64,000 nt of DNA, taken from the NCBI RefSeq assembly GCF_000152965.1, contig NZ_CH902583.1:3043694-3107693 (forward strand). The letters are read 5' to 3'. Position 1 is the first letter of the stretch; the number at the start of each line of letters is the position of its first letter. Positions 9,035-16,535 of the stretch are shown in pieces. A program made the translations under genes and the position numbers. Under the pieces are notes generated by a model. The model searched no databases and had not been told where the DNA came from. It saw only the letters and a list, made by a program, of their open reading frames with translations. Source of the DNA: Roseobacter sp. MED193 (GTDB taxonomy: Bacteria > Pseudomonadota > Alphaproteobacteria > Rhodobacterales > Rhodobacteraceae).

Positions 9035-9834
9035 AAAATGTAATCTTTGGTGTTGTTGCCAGCCTGGCGTTAACCACTGCGGCCTTGGCCGATGACATGA
9101 AACTGGCGGTTACCACCTCATTTCACAATTCAGGACTGGCGGAAATTTTGCTGCCCGAGATCAAGGCGGATCTGGATCTGGATGTCCAGCTGTTGGTGGT
9201 TGGCACCGGTCAGGCCATTCGCCTGGGCGAGGCCGGGGATGTGGATGCTATCCTGGTGCATTCGCAGAAGGCTGAGGAGAAATTCCTGGCTGGGGGCAAT
9301 GGCACTCATCGCCGCGAGATCATGTATAATGATTTTGTCTTTATCGGCCCAAGTGCCGATTCTGCAGGGGTAAAGGGTGCCGAGAATGCGGCGCAGGCGC
9401 TACAAAGCATTGCGCAGGCTCATGCATCTTTTGTAAGCCGCGGCGACGACAGTGGCACTCATAAGAAAGAGCTGAGCCTTTGGAAGGCCGCTGACCTAGA
9501 CCCGGCAGGTTTTGACGGCTGGTATCGTGCTGTTGGCGCAGGTATGGGCGCGGCGCTGAACACAGCCTCAGGCATGGAGGCCTATATCATGGCCGATCGC
9601 GCCAGTTGGCTGAACTTTGGCAACAAGGGCGGGTTGGAACTGCTGTTTGCAGGCGATCCGGTCTTGTTTAATCAATATGCCTATCTGCCAGTGAACCCGG
9701 AAAAGCATGCCCATGTCAAAAATGATCTGGCGCTGAAACTGGAGGCCTGGCTGACCTCCGATCGGGCTAAGGAGCTGATCAACGCCTATAAGATTGGCGG
9801 CGAGACCCTGTTTGTTTTCAACGCCAAACAGTGA
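9031..9834 (+). CDS. tupA: Tungstate-binding periplasmic protein
   Basis: 267 residues. A signal peptide ends at TTAALA around residue 20. The mature protein has TTSFHNSGLAEIL at residues 28-40, a variant of the TTTSTxxSGL motif that starts TupA proteins, followed by LVVGTGQAIRLGEAGDVDAILVHS, also characteristic of TupA. It delivers tungstate to TupBC. The first threonine of the usual TTTS run is replaced (VTTS), so oxyanion preference should be treated as inferred. Followed by a strong terminator. Confidence 0.85.
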   Translation: MKNVIFGVVASLALTTAALADDMKLAVTTSFHNSGLAEILLPEIKADLDLDVQLLVVGTGQAIRLGEAGDVDAILVHSQKAEEKFLAGGNGTHRREIMYNDFVFIGPSADSAGVKGAENAAQALQSIAQAHASFVSRGDDSGTHKKELSLWKAADLDPAGFDGWYRAVGAGMGAALNTASGMEAYIMADRASWLNFGNKGGLELLFAGDPVLFNQYAYLPVNPEKHAHVKNDLALKLEAWLTSDRAKELINAYKIGGETLFVFNAKQ

Positions 9835-9857
9835 ACTTGGGTCAGGTTTTCTGAAAG

Positions 9858-9890
9858 CGGCCTCTGCCTCAGGGCAGGGGCCTTTTGTTT
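9858..9890 (+). terminator. Rho-independent terminator of tupBCA
   Basis: GGCCTCTGCC, loop TCA, GGGCAGGGGCC, then TTTTGTTT. Stem of ten or more pairs with one mismatch, 24 bp after the tupA stop. Confidence 0.85.
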
Positions 9891-10144
9891 GCGTGACGTG
9901 GCGCATTGGGCACGGTTACAGGCCAGTGCAGCGCCTCGCCTTGTTATCCAGAAGAGGCAAGCCTATCTAGGCCTCAGCCCGAGACTGTGTTGCTCGGGCA
10001 ATGGAGATTTTATGTTAGAGCCCCGGGCAAGCGCCCGTTTCTGATCGCCAAAGGCGGGTCGGGAACACCAGAAACAACTGGACCACTCAAAGCGCGATGC
10101 TGAGTGAGCCTTTTTCTGTGCTCTCATGAAATCGAGACAAGACG
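9891..10144 (+). other. Structured non-coding region upstream of the YjhX-like gene
   Basis: No real gene. Three hairpins lie in series: GCCCGAG/CTCGGGC (9977-9983 and 9993-9999), CGGGC/GCCCG (10024-10028 and 10033-10037), and a terminator-like stem ACTCA/TGAGT (10085-10089 and 10101-10105) extended by GG/CC and followed by TTTTT at 10111-10115. A 10-codon reading frame (ATG 10012, stop ending 10044) has GGAG 5 nt upstream and spans the second hairpin. It may be an attenuating leader or an independent small RNA. Confidence 0.4.
10080..10116 (+). terminator. Terminator-like hairpin ahead of the YjhX-like gene
   Basis: CACTCA pairs with TGAGTG, with inner GC/GC and outer GG (10080-10081)/CC (10109-10110) pairs, then TTTTT. 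It lies 29 bp before the next start codon, so it could end a short upstream RNA or attenuate the following operon. Confidence 0.4.
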
Positions 10145-10402
10145 TTGAATATATCAAAACAGGAACAGCGCGTTCTGCATGAACTGGCGCTGGGCGGTGA
10201 AATCCGTCATCTGCGGGGGCCCAATGGGAAAATCCAGAAGGTTACTTGCTTTACCCGCGAAGGCCATGTGCTGAGTGGCTGTACGCTGGAGGTCTTCATG
10301 CGCCTCAAAAAACGCCGCTTTGTTCACTCAAAAAACGGACGACCCTATCGCGCCTCCAAATTGGGGGTGACTTCGGTGCGGGCGCAACTCAATCAAAGGT
10401 GA
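10145..10402 (+). CDS. yjhX: YjhX family toxin (UPF0386)
   Basis: 85 residues, exactly the family size. It follows the YjhX pattern along its whole length: MNISKQEQRVLHELALGG, then CFTREGHVLSGCTLEVFMRLKKRR and a C-terminal SKNGRPYRxS...VRAQLNQR. Small basic winged-helix-like protein. In E. coli, yjhX stands next to a GNAT acetyltransferase gene (yjhQ) and the pair has been proposed as a toxin-antitoxin system; the same neighbour type follows here after 7 bp. The start appears to be TTG at 10145 within GACGTTGAATATATC. The molecular target is not known from sequence. Confidence 0.85.
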   Translation: MNISKQEQRVLHELALGGEIRHLRGPNGKIQKVTCFTREGHVLSGCTLEVFMRLKKRRFVHSKNGRPYRASKLGVTSVRAQLNQR

Positions 10403-10409
10403 ACCAGAG

Positions 10410-10895
10410 ATGACAAAGCAACACACAAACTATGTGATCCGGGCCTATCAAGCAGCGGATATTGAGCCGGTGATGACGGTCTGGCGTGCAGCCAATGACC
10501 TGGCACACCCGTTCTTGGAGGCGGATTTTGTCGCCCAAGTAGAGGAGGCTATTCGCCAGGTCTATGTGCCTCAGGCGGAAACCTATGTGCTGGACGAGGC
10601 AGGGCGGGTCATCGGCTTTATTGCGCTTTTGGGCAATGAAATCGGCGGGTTGTTTGTCGATCCCAAACACCATGGACAGGGTTGCGGCCGGTTCTTGGTG
10701 GATCACGCCTTTGCCCTCAAAGGGCCGCTCAAGGTTGAGGTTTTTCGCGACAACAGGATCGGGCGTTCGTTTTACGAGCGTTACGGGTTTGAGTTTGTCG
10801 AAGACGAGGACCACCTGCCCTCTGGCCAGGTCAACCGCAAGATGGCGATGCCGGGTGCTACGCCAGAGCGGGGAGGGCATGATCTGACTTCATAA
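10410..10895 (+). CDS. GNAT family N-acetyltransferase
   Basis: 161 residues. The acetyl-CoA binding motif A is LFVDPKHHGQGCGRFLVDHA around residues 86-105, followed by the motif B region RIGRSFYERYGFEFVE. It resembles YjaB-type acetyltransferases, with the N-terminal VMTVWRAANDLAHPFL. It begins 7 bp after the YjhX-like toxin and is probably co-transcribed. Acetylation of a toxin or its target is conceivable by analogy with the E. coli yjhX/yjhQ arrangement, but that is inference. Confidence 0.85.
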   Translation: MTKQHTNYVIRAYQAADIEPVMTVWRAANDLAHPFLEADFVAQVEEAIRQVYVPQAETYVLDEAGRVIGFIALLGNEIGGLFVDPKHHGQGCGRFLVDHAFALKGPLKVEVFRDNRIGRSFYERYGFEFVEDEDHLPSGQVNRKMAMPGATPERGGHDLTS

Positions 10896-10898
10896 CAA

Positions 10899-10930
10899 AG
10901 GGCCGCTCCCGCAAAGGGGGCGGCCTCTTT
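10899..10930. terminator. Bidirectional terminator between GNAT gene and phnF
   Basis: GGCCGCTCCC, loop GCAAA, GGGGGCGGCC, then TCTTT on the plus strand, with AAAG on the other flank. It lies between two convergent genes. Confidence 0.75.
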
Positions 10931-10947
10931 CATGGCGTGACTCGGGC

Positions 10948-11697
10948 CTAGCTCTCTTCCCCGTTCAGGGTCAGCGTCACCCGGTCGCCGGCAAACCAGG
11001 TGCGGCCAAACTCGATCGGGCGACCTTCGGGGTCGATATTGACTCCAGTGGTGCGCAGCAGTGGCGCACCTTCGGAAATGCGCAGATGCAGCGCCTGGGT
11101 GGCGGTGGCCAGTTTCGCCGTGATGCGGGTTTCTGCGCGGGTGTAATCGGCAATGCCGCAGGCCTTGAGCGCCGCTGTCACCGATTGCAGATCCTCCAGT
11201 TCAGTTCGGATGTTCGGCAGCAGATGGGCGGGAAAGACGCTTTGAAACAGCGCGATGGGCTGATCATCAGCCAGCGATAGCCCGTCATAGACATGCACCA
11301 TTTCCCCAGCCTCCAATTGCAGGGCCGCCGCTTCGGTCTTGTCGGCGGCGCGGGTTTCCAGGGCGAGAATGCGCTTGGCGGGGATCTGGCCGCCGCGGCT
11401 GATATTTTGATGGAACCGCACCCGTTTGCCGATGGGATAATCAGTCGGCGTGGCTGCCACAAAAACCCCTGATCCGCGCCGGGCATGTACCAGTCCTTGC
11501 TCGGCCATGTCGGCCAGGGCGCGCCGGACGGTGTGGCGATTCACCCCAAAGCGCGCCGCCAGTTGGGCTTCGGATGGCAGTTTGTCACCGCTGCTGTAAC
11601 GCCCCTGAGCGATGTCATCGATGAGCGAAATTGTGATGGATTTCCAAACGGCTGTACGGGTTCCTGGGCCAGGGGTCTTGGGGCTGTTTGAAGACAT
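10948..11697 (-). CDS. phnF: Phosphonate metabolism regulator PhnF (GntR/HutC family)
   Basis: 249 residues. An N-terminal winged HTH of GntR type, LPSEAQLAARFGVNRHTVRRAL around residues 41-62 with a GSGVFV wing, is followed by a UTRA ligand-binding domain to the C-terminus. It is divergently transcribed from phnG, 108 bp apart, the usual place for PhnF, which represses C-P lyase operons. A palindrome with TTGTCTA/TAGACAA arms lies in the shared region. Confidence 0.9.
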   Translation of the reverse strand: MSSNSPKTPGPGTRTAVWKSITISLIDDIAQGRYSSGDKLPSEAQLAARFGVNRHTVRRALADMAEQGLVHARRGSGVFVAATPTDYPIGKRVRFHQNISRGGQIPAKRILALETRAADKTEAAALQLEAGEMVHVYDGLSLADDQPIALFQSVFPAHLLPNIRTELEDLQSVTAALKACGIADYTRAETRITAKLATATQALHLRISEGAPLLRTTGVNIDPEGRPIEFGRTWFAGDRVTLTLNGEES

Positions 11698-11753
11698 GTC
11701 ATTAAACTTTCACAAGGTTTCGATTGCGTTTTGGTTTCAGGCTTCGTTATGAT

Positions 11754-11782
11754 TTGTCTAGTTGTATAGAACATGTAGACAA
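11754..11782. promoter_or_regulatory. Probable PhnF operator
   Basis: TTGTCTA (11754-11760) and TAGACAA (11776-11782) form a perfect 7-bp inverted repeat. Inside it is a second symmetric element TCTAGTTGTATAGA (11757-11770). GT..TA..AC-like half-sites fit the HutC/GntR subfamily. It lies 23 bp before phnG and 56 bp before phnF, so one site could control both. Confidence 0.55.
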
Positions 11783-11805
11783 GCTGGCCAAGAGGCTCTT
11801 AACCG

Positions 11806-12258
11806 ATGAAAACAGAAATTTCCGCTCCTGCACGCAAGGCCTGGATGAGCCTTCTGGCGCAGGCCGACGAGGCTGATCTCAGCAGGCTGTGGCAGGCTTT
11901 TGATCACAACCCGGACTTCAACTGGCTGCGTCCGCCAGAGGCAGGTGGCGTTATGGTGCGCGGCCGTATGGGCGGCAGTGGTGCGCCCTTTAACCTGGGC
12001 GAAATGACTGTGACACGCTGTGCGCTGACGCTGACAGATGGCACTGTGGGTCATGCCTATGTGCAAGGTCGATCAAAACCCAAAGCCGAAATCGCGGCCA
12101 AGGTGGATGCCCTGATGCAGACTGAAGCTGCACAAGATCTCCGCCAGGCCGTTCTGGATCCCCTGCAGCAGGTACAACAGGCCCAAAAGAAAGCACGCGC
12201 CGCCAAGGCAGCTGCCACCAAGGTTGAATTCTTCACAATGGTTCGGGGAGAGGATTGA
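11806..12258 (+). CDS. phnG: C-P lyase subunit PhnG
   Basis: 150 residues. Component of the PhnGHIJ core complex, which attaches methylphosphonate to ATP as a ribose 1-methylphosphonate 5-triphosphate and cleaves the carbon-phosphorus bond. PhnG hallmarks are seen: the RPPEAGGVMVRGRMGGSGAPF region and LGEMTVTRCALTL, then GHAYVQGR. First gene of the phn operon, next to phnF and its putative operator. Stop and phnH start overlap (TGATG). Confidence 0.93.
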   Translation: MKTEISAPARKAWMSLLAQADEADLSRLWQAFDHNPDFNWLRPPEAGGVMVRGRMGGSGAPFNLGEMTVTRCALTLTDGTVGHAYVQGRSKPKAEIAAKVDALMQTEAAQDLRQAVLDPLQQVQQAQKKARAAKAAATKVEFFTMVRGED

Positions 12259-12842
12259 TGTCCCTAGATATCGAAACCAACAGCTATGGTGGTGGCTTTG
12301 CCACGCCGCCTGTGGATGCGGCAAATGCCTTTCGCGCGGCGATGAATGCCATGGCCCGCCCCGGCAGCGTTCAGGACATCACTGGCGCAGAACCGCCTGC
12401 TGGTATCTCCGCCGCTGCCGGGTGCCTGTTGCTGACGCTCTGTGATCCCGAAACGGGCATCTATCTGGCGCCAGACGTGGATTCCCCTGCGCTGCGCTCC
12501 TGGTTGGCCTTTCACACCGGTGCGCCTTTTGTTGCAGTCGATAAGGCCGATTTTGCCCTGGGTAGCTGGCAGGCACTGCTACCGCTCGACCAGTACCCCA
12601 TTGGCACGTCGGAATACCCGGATCGTTCGGCCACGCTGATTGTTGAGCTGACAGAGTTTGCTGCCCCCAATGTAAACCTCACGGGGCCGGGTATCAAAGA
12701 CAGCACCCAGTTTGCACTGCCGGATGTGGGTGCCTGTCAGGGCAATGCAGCGCAGTTCCCGCTGGGGGTGGATTTCTTCTTTACCTGCCAGTCGCAGCTG
12801 GCGGCCCTGCCACGTTCCACAACCCTTTTGGCAAAGGACTGA
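12258..12842 (+). CDS. phnH: C-P lyase subunit PhnH
   Basis: 194 residues from ATG 12258, which overlaps the phnG stop. PhnH signature features are present: GGFATPPVDAANAFRAAMNAM at the N-terminus (the F-R-x-x-M-x-A-M pattern), ARPGSVQDI, and the C-terminal PLGVDFFFTCQSQLAALPRSTTL. PhnH binds the PhnGIJ core as a dimeric subunit. The downstream phnI begins 4 bp after the stop. Confidence 0.93.
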   Translation: MSLDIETNSYGGGFATPPVDAANAFRAAMNAMARPGSVQDITGAEPPAGISAAAGCLLLTLCDPETGIYLAPDVDSPALRSWLAFHTGAPFVAVDKADFALGSWQALLPLDQYPIGTSEYPDRSATLIVELTEFAAPNVNLTGPGIKDSTQFALPDVGACQGNAAQFPLGVDFFFTCQSQLAALPRSTTLLAKD

Positions 12843-12846
12843 TTGT

Positions 12847-13947
12847 ATGTATGTAGCTGTAAAGGGTGGTGAACGCGCCATCGACAATGCACATGCCTGG
12901 CTCGCCGAAGAACGGCGCGGTGATACTGGCGTGGCTGAGCTCAGCTTGGCGCAGATCCGCGAACAGATGAGTCTTGCTGTCAATCGCGTCATGGCCGAGG
13001 GCTCGCTGTATGATCCGGATCTAGCGGCCCTAGCGATCAAACAGTCGCGAGGCGATCTGATCGAGGCGATCTTTCTCATTCGCGCTTATCGCACCACCTT
13101 GCCACGCTTTGGGTATAGCGAAGCGGTTGATACCGGTGTCATGGCCTGTGATCGCCGCATCTCCGCCACCTTCAAGGATGCCCCTGGTGGGCAGGTGCTG
13201 GGGCCGACCTTTGACTACACCCATCGGTTGTTGGACTTCAAACTGGCTGCAGACGGTGAGACGCCGGAAGCCCCGGCTGCGGAACCACGCATGGAGGTCA
13301 CACCCCATATCACGGAATTCCTGCAGGGGGAGGACATCATCGAGCGCGAGCCCAGCTCAGAAGCGGTGCCGGGTGATTTGACCCGCGAGCCGATGAGCTG
13401 TCCGGCAGGGCGCGCAGTGCGGTTGCAGTCGCTGTCGCGCGGCGATGAGGGCTTTATCCTTGGCATGGCCTATTCCACTCAGCGTGGTTATGCGCGCAAC
13501 CATGCCTTTGTCGGCGAGCTGCGCATTGGCAAGGTGCCGGTGGAGATGGAAATCCCGGAGCTGGGCTTTGCCATCGAGATTGGCGAGGTGGAGCTCACTG
13601 AATGTGAGACGGTGAACCAGTTCAAGGGTTCAAAAACTGTGCCACCGCAGTTCACCCGTGGCTATGGGCTGGTCTTTGGCCAGTCCGAACGCAAGAGCAT
13701 CGCTATGGCATTGGTCGACCGCGCCCTGCGCTGGGAAGAACTGGGAGAGGATAACCTTGGCGCTGCCGCTCAGGACGAGGAATTCGTGCTCAGCCATTCC
13801 GACAATATTCAGGCGACGGGGTTCCTAGAGCATATCAAACTGCCCCATTACGTGGATTTCCAGTCAGAGCTGGAACTGGTGCGCAAACTGCGCCGCGAAG
13901 CACAGGAGTTGGCTGAGGAAATGGCCGCACGGGAGGCTGCGGAATGA
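12847..13947 (+). CDS. phnI: C-P lyase subunit PhnI (nucleosidase)
   Basis: 366 residues from ATG 12847. The frame opens upstream inside phnH, but MYVAVKGGERAIDNAHAWL is the family start. PhnI displaces adenine from ATP with a phosphonate, with PhnG/H/L. Internal conserved stretches such as RGDLIEAIFLIRAYRTTLPRFG and FKGSKTVPPQFTRGYGLVFGQSERK are clear. Its stop (13947) lies 2 bp from the stop of the antisense small gene on the minus strand. Confidence 0.94.
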   Translation: MYVAVKGGERAIDNAHAWLAEERRGDTGVAELSLAQIREQMSLAVNRVMAEGSLYDPDLAALAIKQSRGDLIEAIFLIRAYRTTLPRFGYSEAVDTGVMACDRRISATFKDAPGGQVLGPTFDYTHRLLDFKLAADGETPEAPAAEPRMEVTPHITEFLQGEDIIEREPSSEAVPGDLTREPMSCPAGRAVRLQSLSRGDEGFILGMAYSTQRGYARNHAFVGELRIGKVPVEMEIPELGFAIEIGEVELTECETVNQFKGSKTVPPQFTRGYGLVFGQSERKSIAMALVDRALRWEELGEDNLGAAAQDEEFVLSHSDNIQATGFLEHIKLPHYVDFQSELELVRKLRREAQELAEEMAAREAAE

Positions 13948-13949
13948 GT

Positions 13950-14129
13950 TTAGTCGCCTCTCCCGTCTCCATCGACGAAAGCATCATCAATGCCATGGGT
14001 AAAGGTGGACCTGCTGCGCAGTTTCTTGTGCCGCTTGGGGCGATAGAACAGCCCGGCCAGGATCACCGCAACGACCACGATCACGATGAAAATGCCCAAA
14101 ACGGTGCCCAGCAATTCGTCGGAATTCAT
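13950..14129 (-). CDS. Small single-span membrane protein, antisense within the phn operon
   Basis: 59 residues, ATG at 14129, stop TAA ending at 13950. AAAGGAG (complement of 14139-14145) sits 9 nt before the ATG, a near-perfect Shine-Dalgarno. Residues ~8-28 are an unbroken hydrophobic helix (LGTVLGIFIVIVVVAVILAG). YRPKRHKKLRSR follows, giving a strong positive-inside signal, then a soluble acidic tail. The predicted topology is outside N-terminus, cytoplasmic C-terminus. It lies between phnI and phnJ but on the opposite strand. The plus-strand frame here (13944-14183) encodes a D/N/H-rich, implausible peptide and I read it as the shadow. I do not recognise the family. Confidence 0.65.
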   Translation of the reverse strand: MNSDELLGTVLGIFIVIVVVAVILAGLFYRPKRHKKLRSRSTFTHGIDDAFVDGDGRGD

Positions 14130-14175
14130 CTCTCAAATCTCCTTTGCAAAACCGCAGCGAGGGAAAGGACAAAAC

Positions 14176-15042
14176 ATGTCTGACTATAACTTTGCCTATT
14201 TGGACGAACAAACCAAGCGGATGATCCGCCGGGCGATCCTGAAAGGCCTGGCGGTGCCGGGCTATCAGGTTCCCTTTGCCAGCCGCGAGATGCCGATGCC
14301 CTATGGCTGGGGCACCGGCGGTGTGCAGGTCTCGGCAGCGACGTTGACACCGGAGGATACGCTCAAGGTGATTGACCAAGGCGCGGATGACACCACCAAT
14401 GCGGTCTCCATCCGAAAGTTCTTTGAACGCACCGCAGGGGTTGCGACCACCGAGGAAACCACCAAGGCCAGCGTCATCCAGACCCGCCACCGGATCCCCG
14501 AAGCCGAGCTCACCGAGGATCAGATCCTGGTGTACCAGGTGCCAATCCCGGAACCGCTGCGGTTTCTGGAACCGCGCGAGACGGAAACCCGCAAGATGCA
14601 CAGCCTTGAAGAATATGGCCTGATGCATGTGAAATTGTACGAAGACATCAGCCAGCACGGCGATATCGCCACCTCCTATGCCTATCCGGTCAAGGTAGAG
14701 GACCGCTATGTGATGGATCCCTCGCCAATCCCCAAATTTGATAACCCAAAACTGGAAATGGCCGCGATCCAGCTGTTTGGCGCTGGGCGTGAACAGCGCA
14801 TCTATGCGGTGCCGCCCTACACACGCGTCGTCAGCCTGGATTTTGAAGACTACCCGTTTGAGGCCACCAAGGCCGATCATCCCTGCGATCTGTGCGGGTC
14901 TGAGCACAGCTATCTGGATGAGGTGATCCTGGATGATGCGGGCAACCGGATGTTTGTCTGCTCTGACACCGATTATTGCCGCACGCGGCGCGCCGAGGGT
15001 CATGTGGGTCGTTTGGGTGAAAGCGAAGGGGAGGCCGCGTGA
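14176..15042 (+). CDS. phnJ: Carbon-phosphorus lyase, radical SAM subunit PhnJ
   Basis: 288 residues from ATG 14176 (GGGAAAGGAC upstream). PhnJ uses a [4Fe-4S] cluster and SAM to cut the C-P bond of ribose 1-alkylphosphonate 5-phosphate, releasing an alkane such as methane. Cysteines at 237, 240, 262 and 268 (HPCDLC ... VCSDTDYC) have the same spacing as the E. coli cluster and active-site cysteines. GWGTGGVQ near residue 44 is also conserved. It is 228 bp from phnI because of the antisense small gene; all other internal junctions of the operon are tight. Confidence 0.96.
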   Translation: MSDYNFAYLDEQTKRMIRRAILKGLAVPGYQVPFASREMPMPYGWGTGGVQVSAATLTPEDTLKVIDQGADDTTNAVSIRKFFERTAGVATTEETTKASVIQTRHRIPEAELTEDQILVYQVPIPEPLRFLEPRETETRKMHSLEEYGLMHVKLYEDISQHGDIATSYAYPVKVEDRYVMDPSPIPKFDNPKLEMAAIQLFGAGREQRIYAVPPYTRVVSLDFEDYPFEATKADHPCDLCGSEHSYLDEVILDDAGNRMFVCSDTDYCRTRRAEGHVGRLGESEGEAA

Positions 15043-15839
15043 TGGGGGCTCAAGTGAAAGAACAGGACATGACACCGCTGTTGCAGGTGAACGGTCTGAC
15101 GAAAATGTACGGCCCCCGCATTGGCTGCAAGGATGTGAGTTTTGATCTCTACCCTGGTGAGGTCATGGGCATCGTTGGCGAAAGCGGATCCGGTAAATCG
15201 ACGCTGCTGAATGCCATGGCCGGACACCATGCGCCGGATCGCGGCGAGGTGGTCTTTGACACCCGCGCCGATGGGCCGGTGGACACGTTGAAAATGTCAG
15301 AGCCAGAACGGCGGATGCTGGGGCGCACGGATTGGGCCTTTGTGCATCAGCATGCGCGCGATGGGCTGCGTATGTCCGTGTCCGCAGGGGGCAATATCGG
15401 CGAGCGGCTGATGGCCGTGGGCGGGCGCCATTATGGCGAGATCCGCGAACAGGCGGCCGATTGGCTGGGCCGGGTGGAGATCTCTGACACCCGCATTGAT
15501 GACCGCCCCTCGGCCTTTTCCGGCGGCATGCAGCAGCGTCTGCAGATCGCCCGCAATCTGGTTACCGGCCCGCGTCTGGTCTTTATGGATGAACCTACCG
15601 GCGGGCTGGATGTCTCGGTGCAGGCGCGTCTGCTGGATCTGCTGCGCAGTCTGGTGCGTGAAATGGGTCTCAGTGCCATCATTGTGACCCATGACCTGGC
15701 CGTTGTGCGCCTGTTGGCGGACCGGTTGATGGTGATGAAGGACGGCCATGTGGTCGAAAGCGGCCTCACCGATCAGGTGCTGGATGATCCGCAACATGCC
15801 TATACCCAATTGCTGGTCTCCAGCGTGCTGCAGGTCTGA
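15042..15839 (+). CDS. phnK: C-P lyase ABC-type ATPase PhnK
   Basis: 265 residues from ATG 15042, overlapping the phnJ stop; a GTG immediately before and an ATG at 15069 are alternatives. Intact ABC motifs: Walker A GESGSGKST, signature FSGGMQQRLQIARNL, Walker B RLVFMDEPTGGLD, switch IIVTHD. PhnK is not a transporter ATPase; it binds the PhnGHIJ core and is needed for turnover. Confidence 0.94.
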   Translation: MGAQVKEQDMTPLLQVNGLTKMYGPRIGCKDVSFDLYPGEVMGIVGESGSGKSTLLNAMAGHHAPDRGEVVFDTRADGPVDTLKMSEPERRMLGRTDWAFVHQHARDGLRMSVSAGGNIGERLMAVGGRHYGEIREQAADWLGRVEISDTRIDDRPSAFSGGMQQRLQIARNLVTGPRLVFMDEPTGGLDVSVQARLLDLLRSLVREMGLSAIIVTHDLAVVRLLADRLMVMKDGHVVESGLTDQVLDDPQHAYTQLLVSSVLQV

Positions 15840-15851
15840 AGGACAAGAGCG

Positions 15852-16535
15852 ATGATTGAACTCGAAAACGTAAGCAAGAGCTTCACCTTGCACAATCAGG
15901 GCAGCGCTGTGATCCCGGTGATGGAGCGGGTCTCGCTCAAGGTCTCGGCGGGTGAATGCGTTGGTCTGGTGGGCGCTTCGGGGGCGGGCAAATCCACCCT
16001 CATGCGGCTGATCTACGGCAACTATCTGGCCGCTTCGGGTCGTGTATTGGTTGGGGATGTCGATGTGGCCCAGGCTGAGCCGCGCCAGATTATTGCGCTG
16101 CGCCGCGAGACCCTTGGCTATGTCAGCCAATTCCTGCGTGTAGTGCCCCGGGTGCCTGCGCTGGATGTGGTTGCCGAGCCGCTGCTGGCGGTTGGAACAC
16201 CACAGGACCAGGCGCGGGACAAGGCCGCCAGCCTTCTGGCCGAGCTGAATATCCCAGAGCGGCTCTGGAGCCTGAGCCCGACGACATTTTCTGGCGGCGA
16301 GCAGCAGCGGGTGAATATCGCGCGTGGCTTTGCCTATGATTATCCGGCACTGCTGCTGGATGAGCCCACTGCCAGCCTGGATGCGCAGAACCGCGCCACG
16401 GTGCTGCGGTTGATCGAAGGGGCCAAGGCGCGCGGGGCTGCCATTATCGGCATTTTCCACGATGAGGCCGCGCGCGATCAGGTCTGCGACAGCTTTGTGG
16501 ATGTCTCGGCCTTCTCGCCTGAGGTGGCAGCATGA
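15852..16535 (+). CDS. phnL: C-P lyase ABC-type ATPase PhnL
   Basis: 227 residues. Walker A GASGAGKST, signature FSGGEQQRVNIARGF, Walker B PALLLDEPTASLD and a switch histidine in GIFHDEAAR identify the PhnL subgroup (the HDE arrangement is typical). It works with PhnGHI in forming the phosphonate-ribose intermediate. 12 bp after phnK, with its stop overlapping the phnN start by 4 bp. Confidence 0.94.
   Translation: MIELENVSKSFTLHNQGSAVIPVMERVSLKVSAGECVGLVGASGAGKSTLMRLIYGNYLAASGRVLVGDVDVAQAEPRQIIALRRETLGYVSQFLRVVPRVPALDVVAEPLLAVGTPQDQARDKAASLLAELNIPERLWSLSPTTFSGGEQQRVNIARGFAYDYPALLLDEPTASLDAQNRATVLRLIEGAKARGAAIIGIFHDEAARDQVCDSFVDVSAFSPEVAA

Noticed and set aside
13944-14183. Plus-strand frame overlapping phnI by ATGA
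   Set aside because: Its product is rich in D, N, H and Q with no fold-like pattern, while the opposite strand gives a clean membrane protein with a strong ribosome-binding site.
13987-15075. Long minus-strand frame across phnJ
   Set aside because: PhnJ with its conserved cysteines is certain on the plus strand; this is a high-GC shadow.
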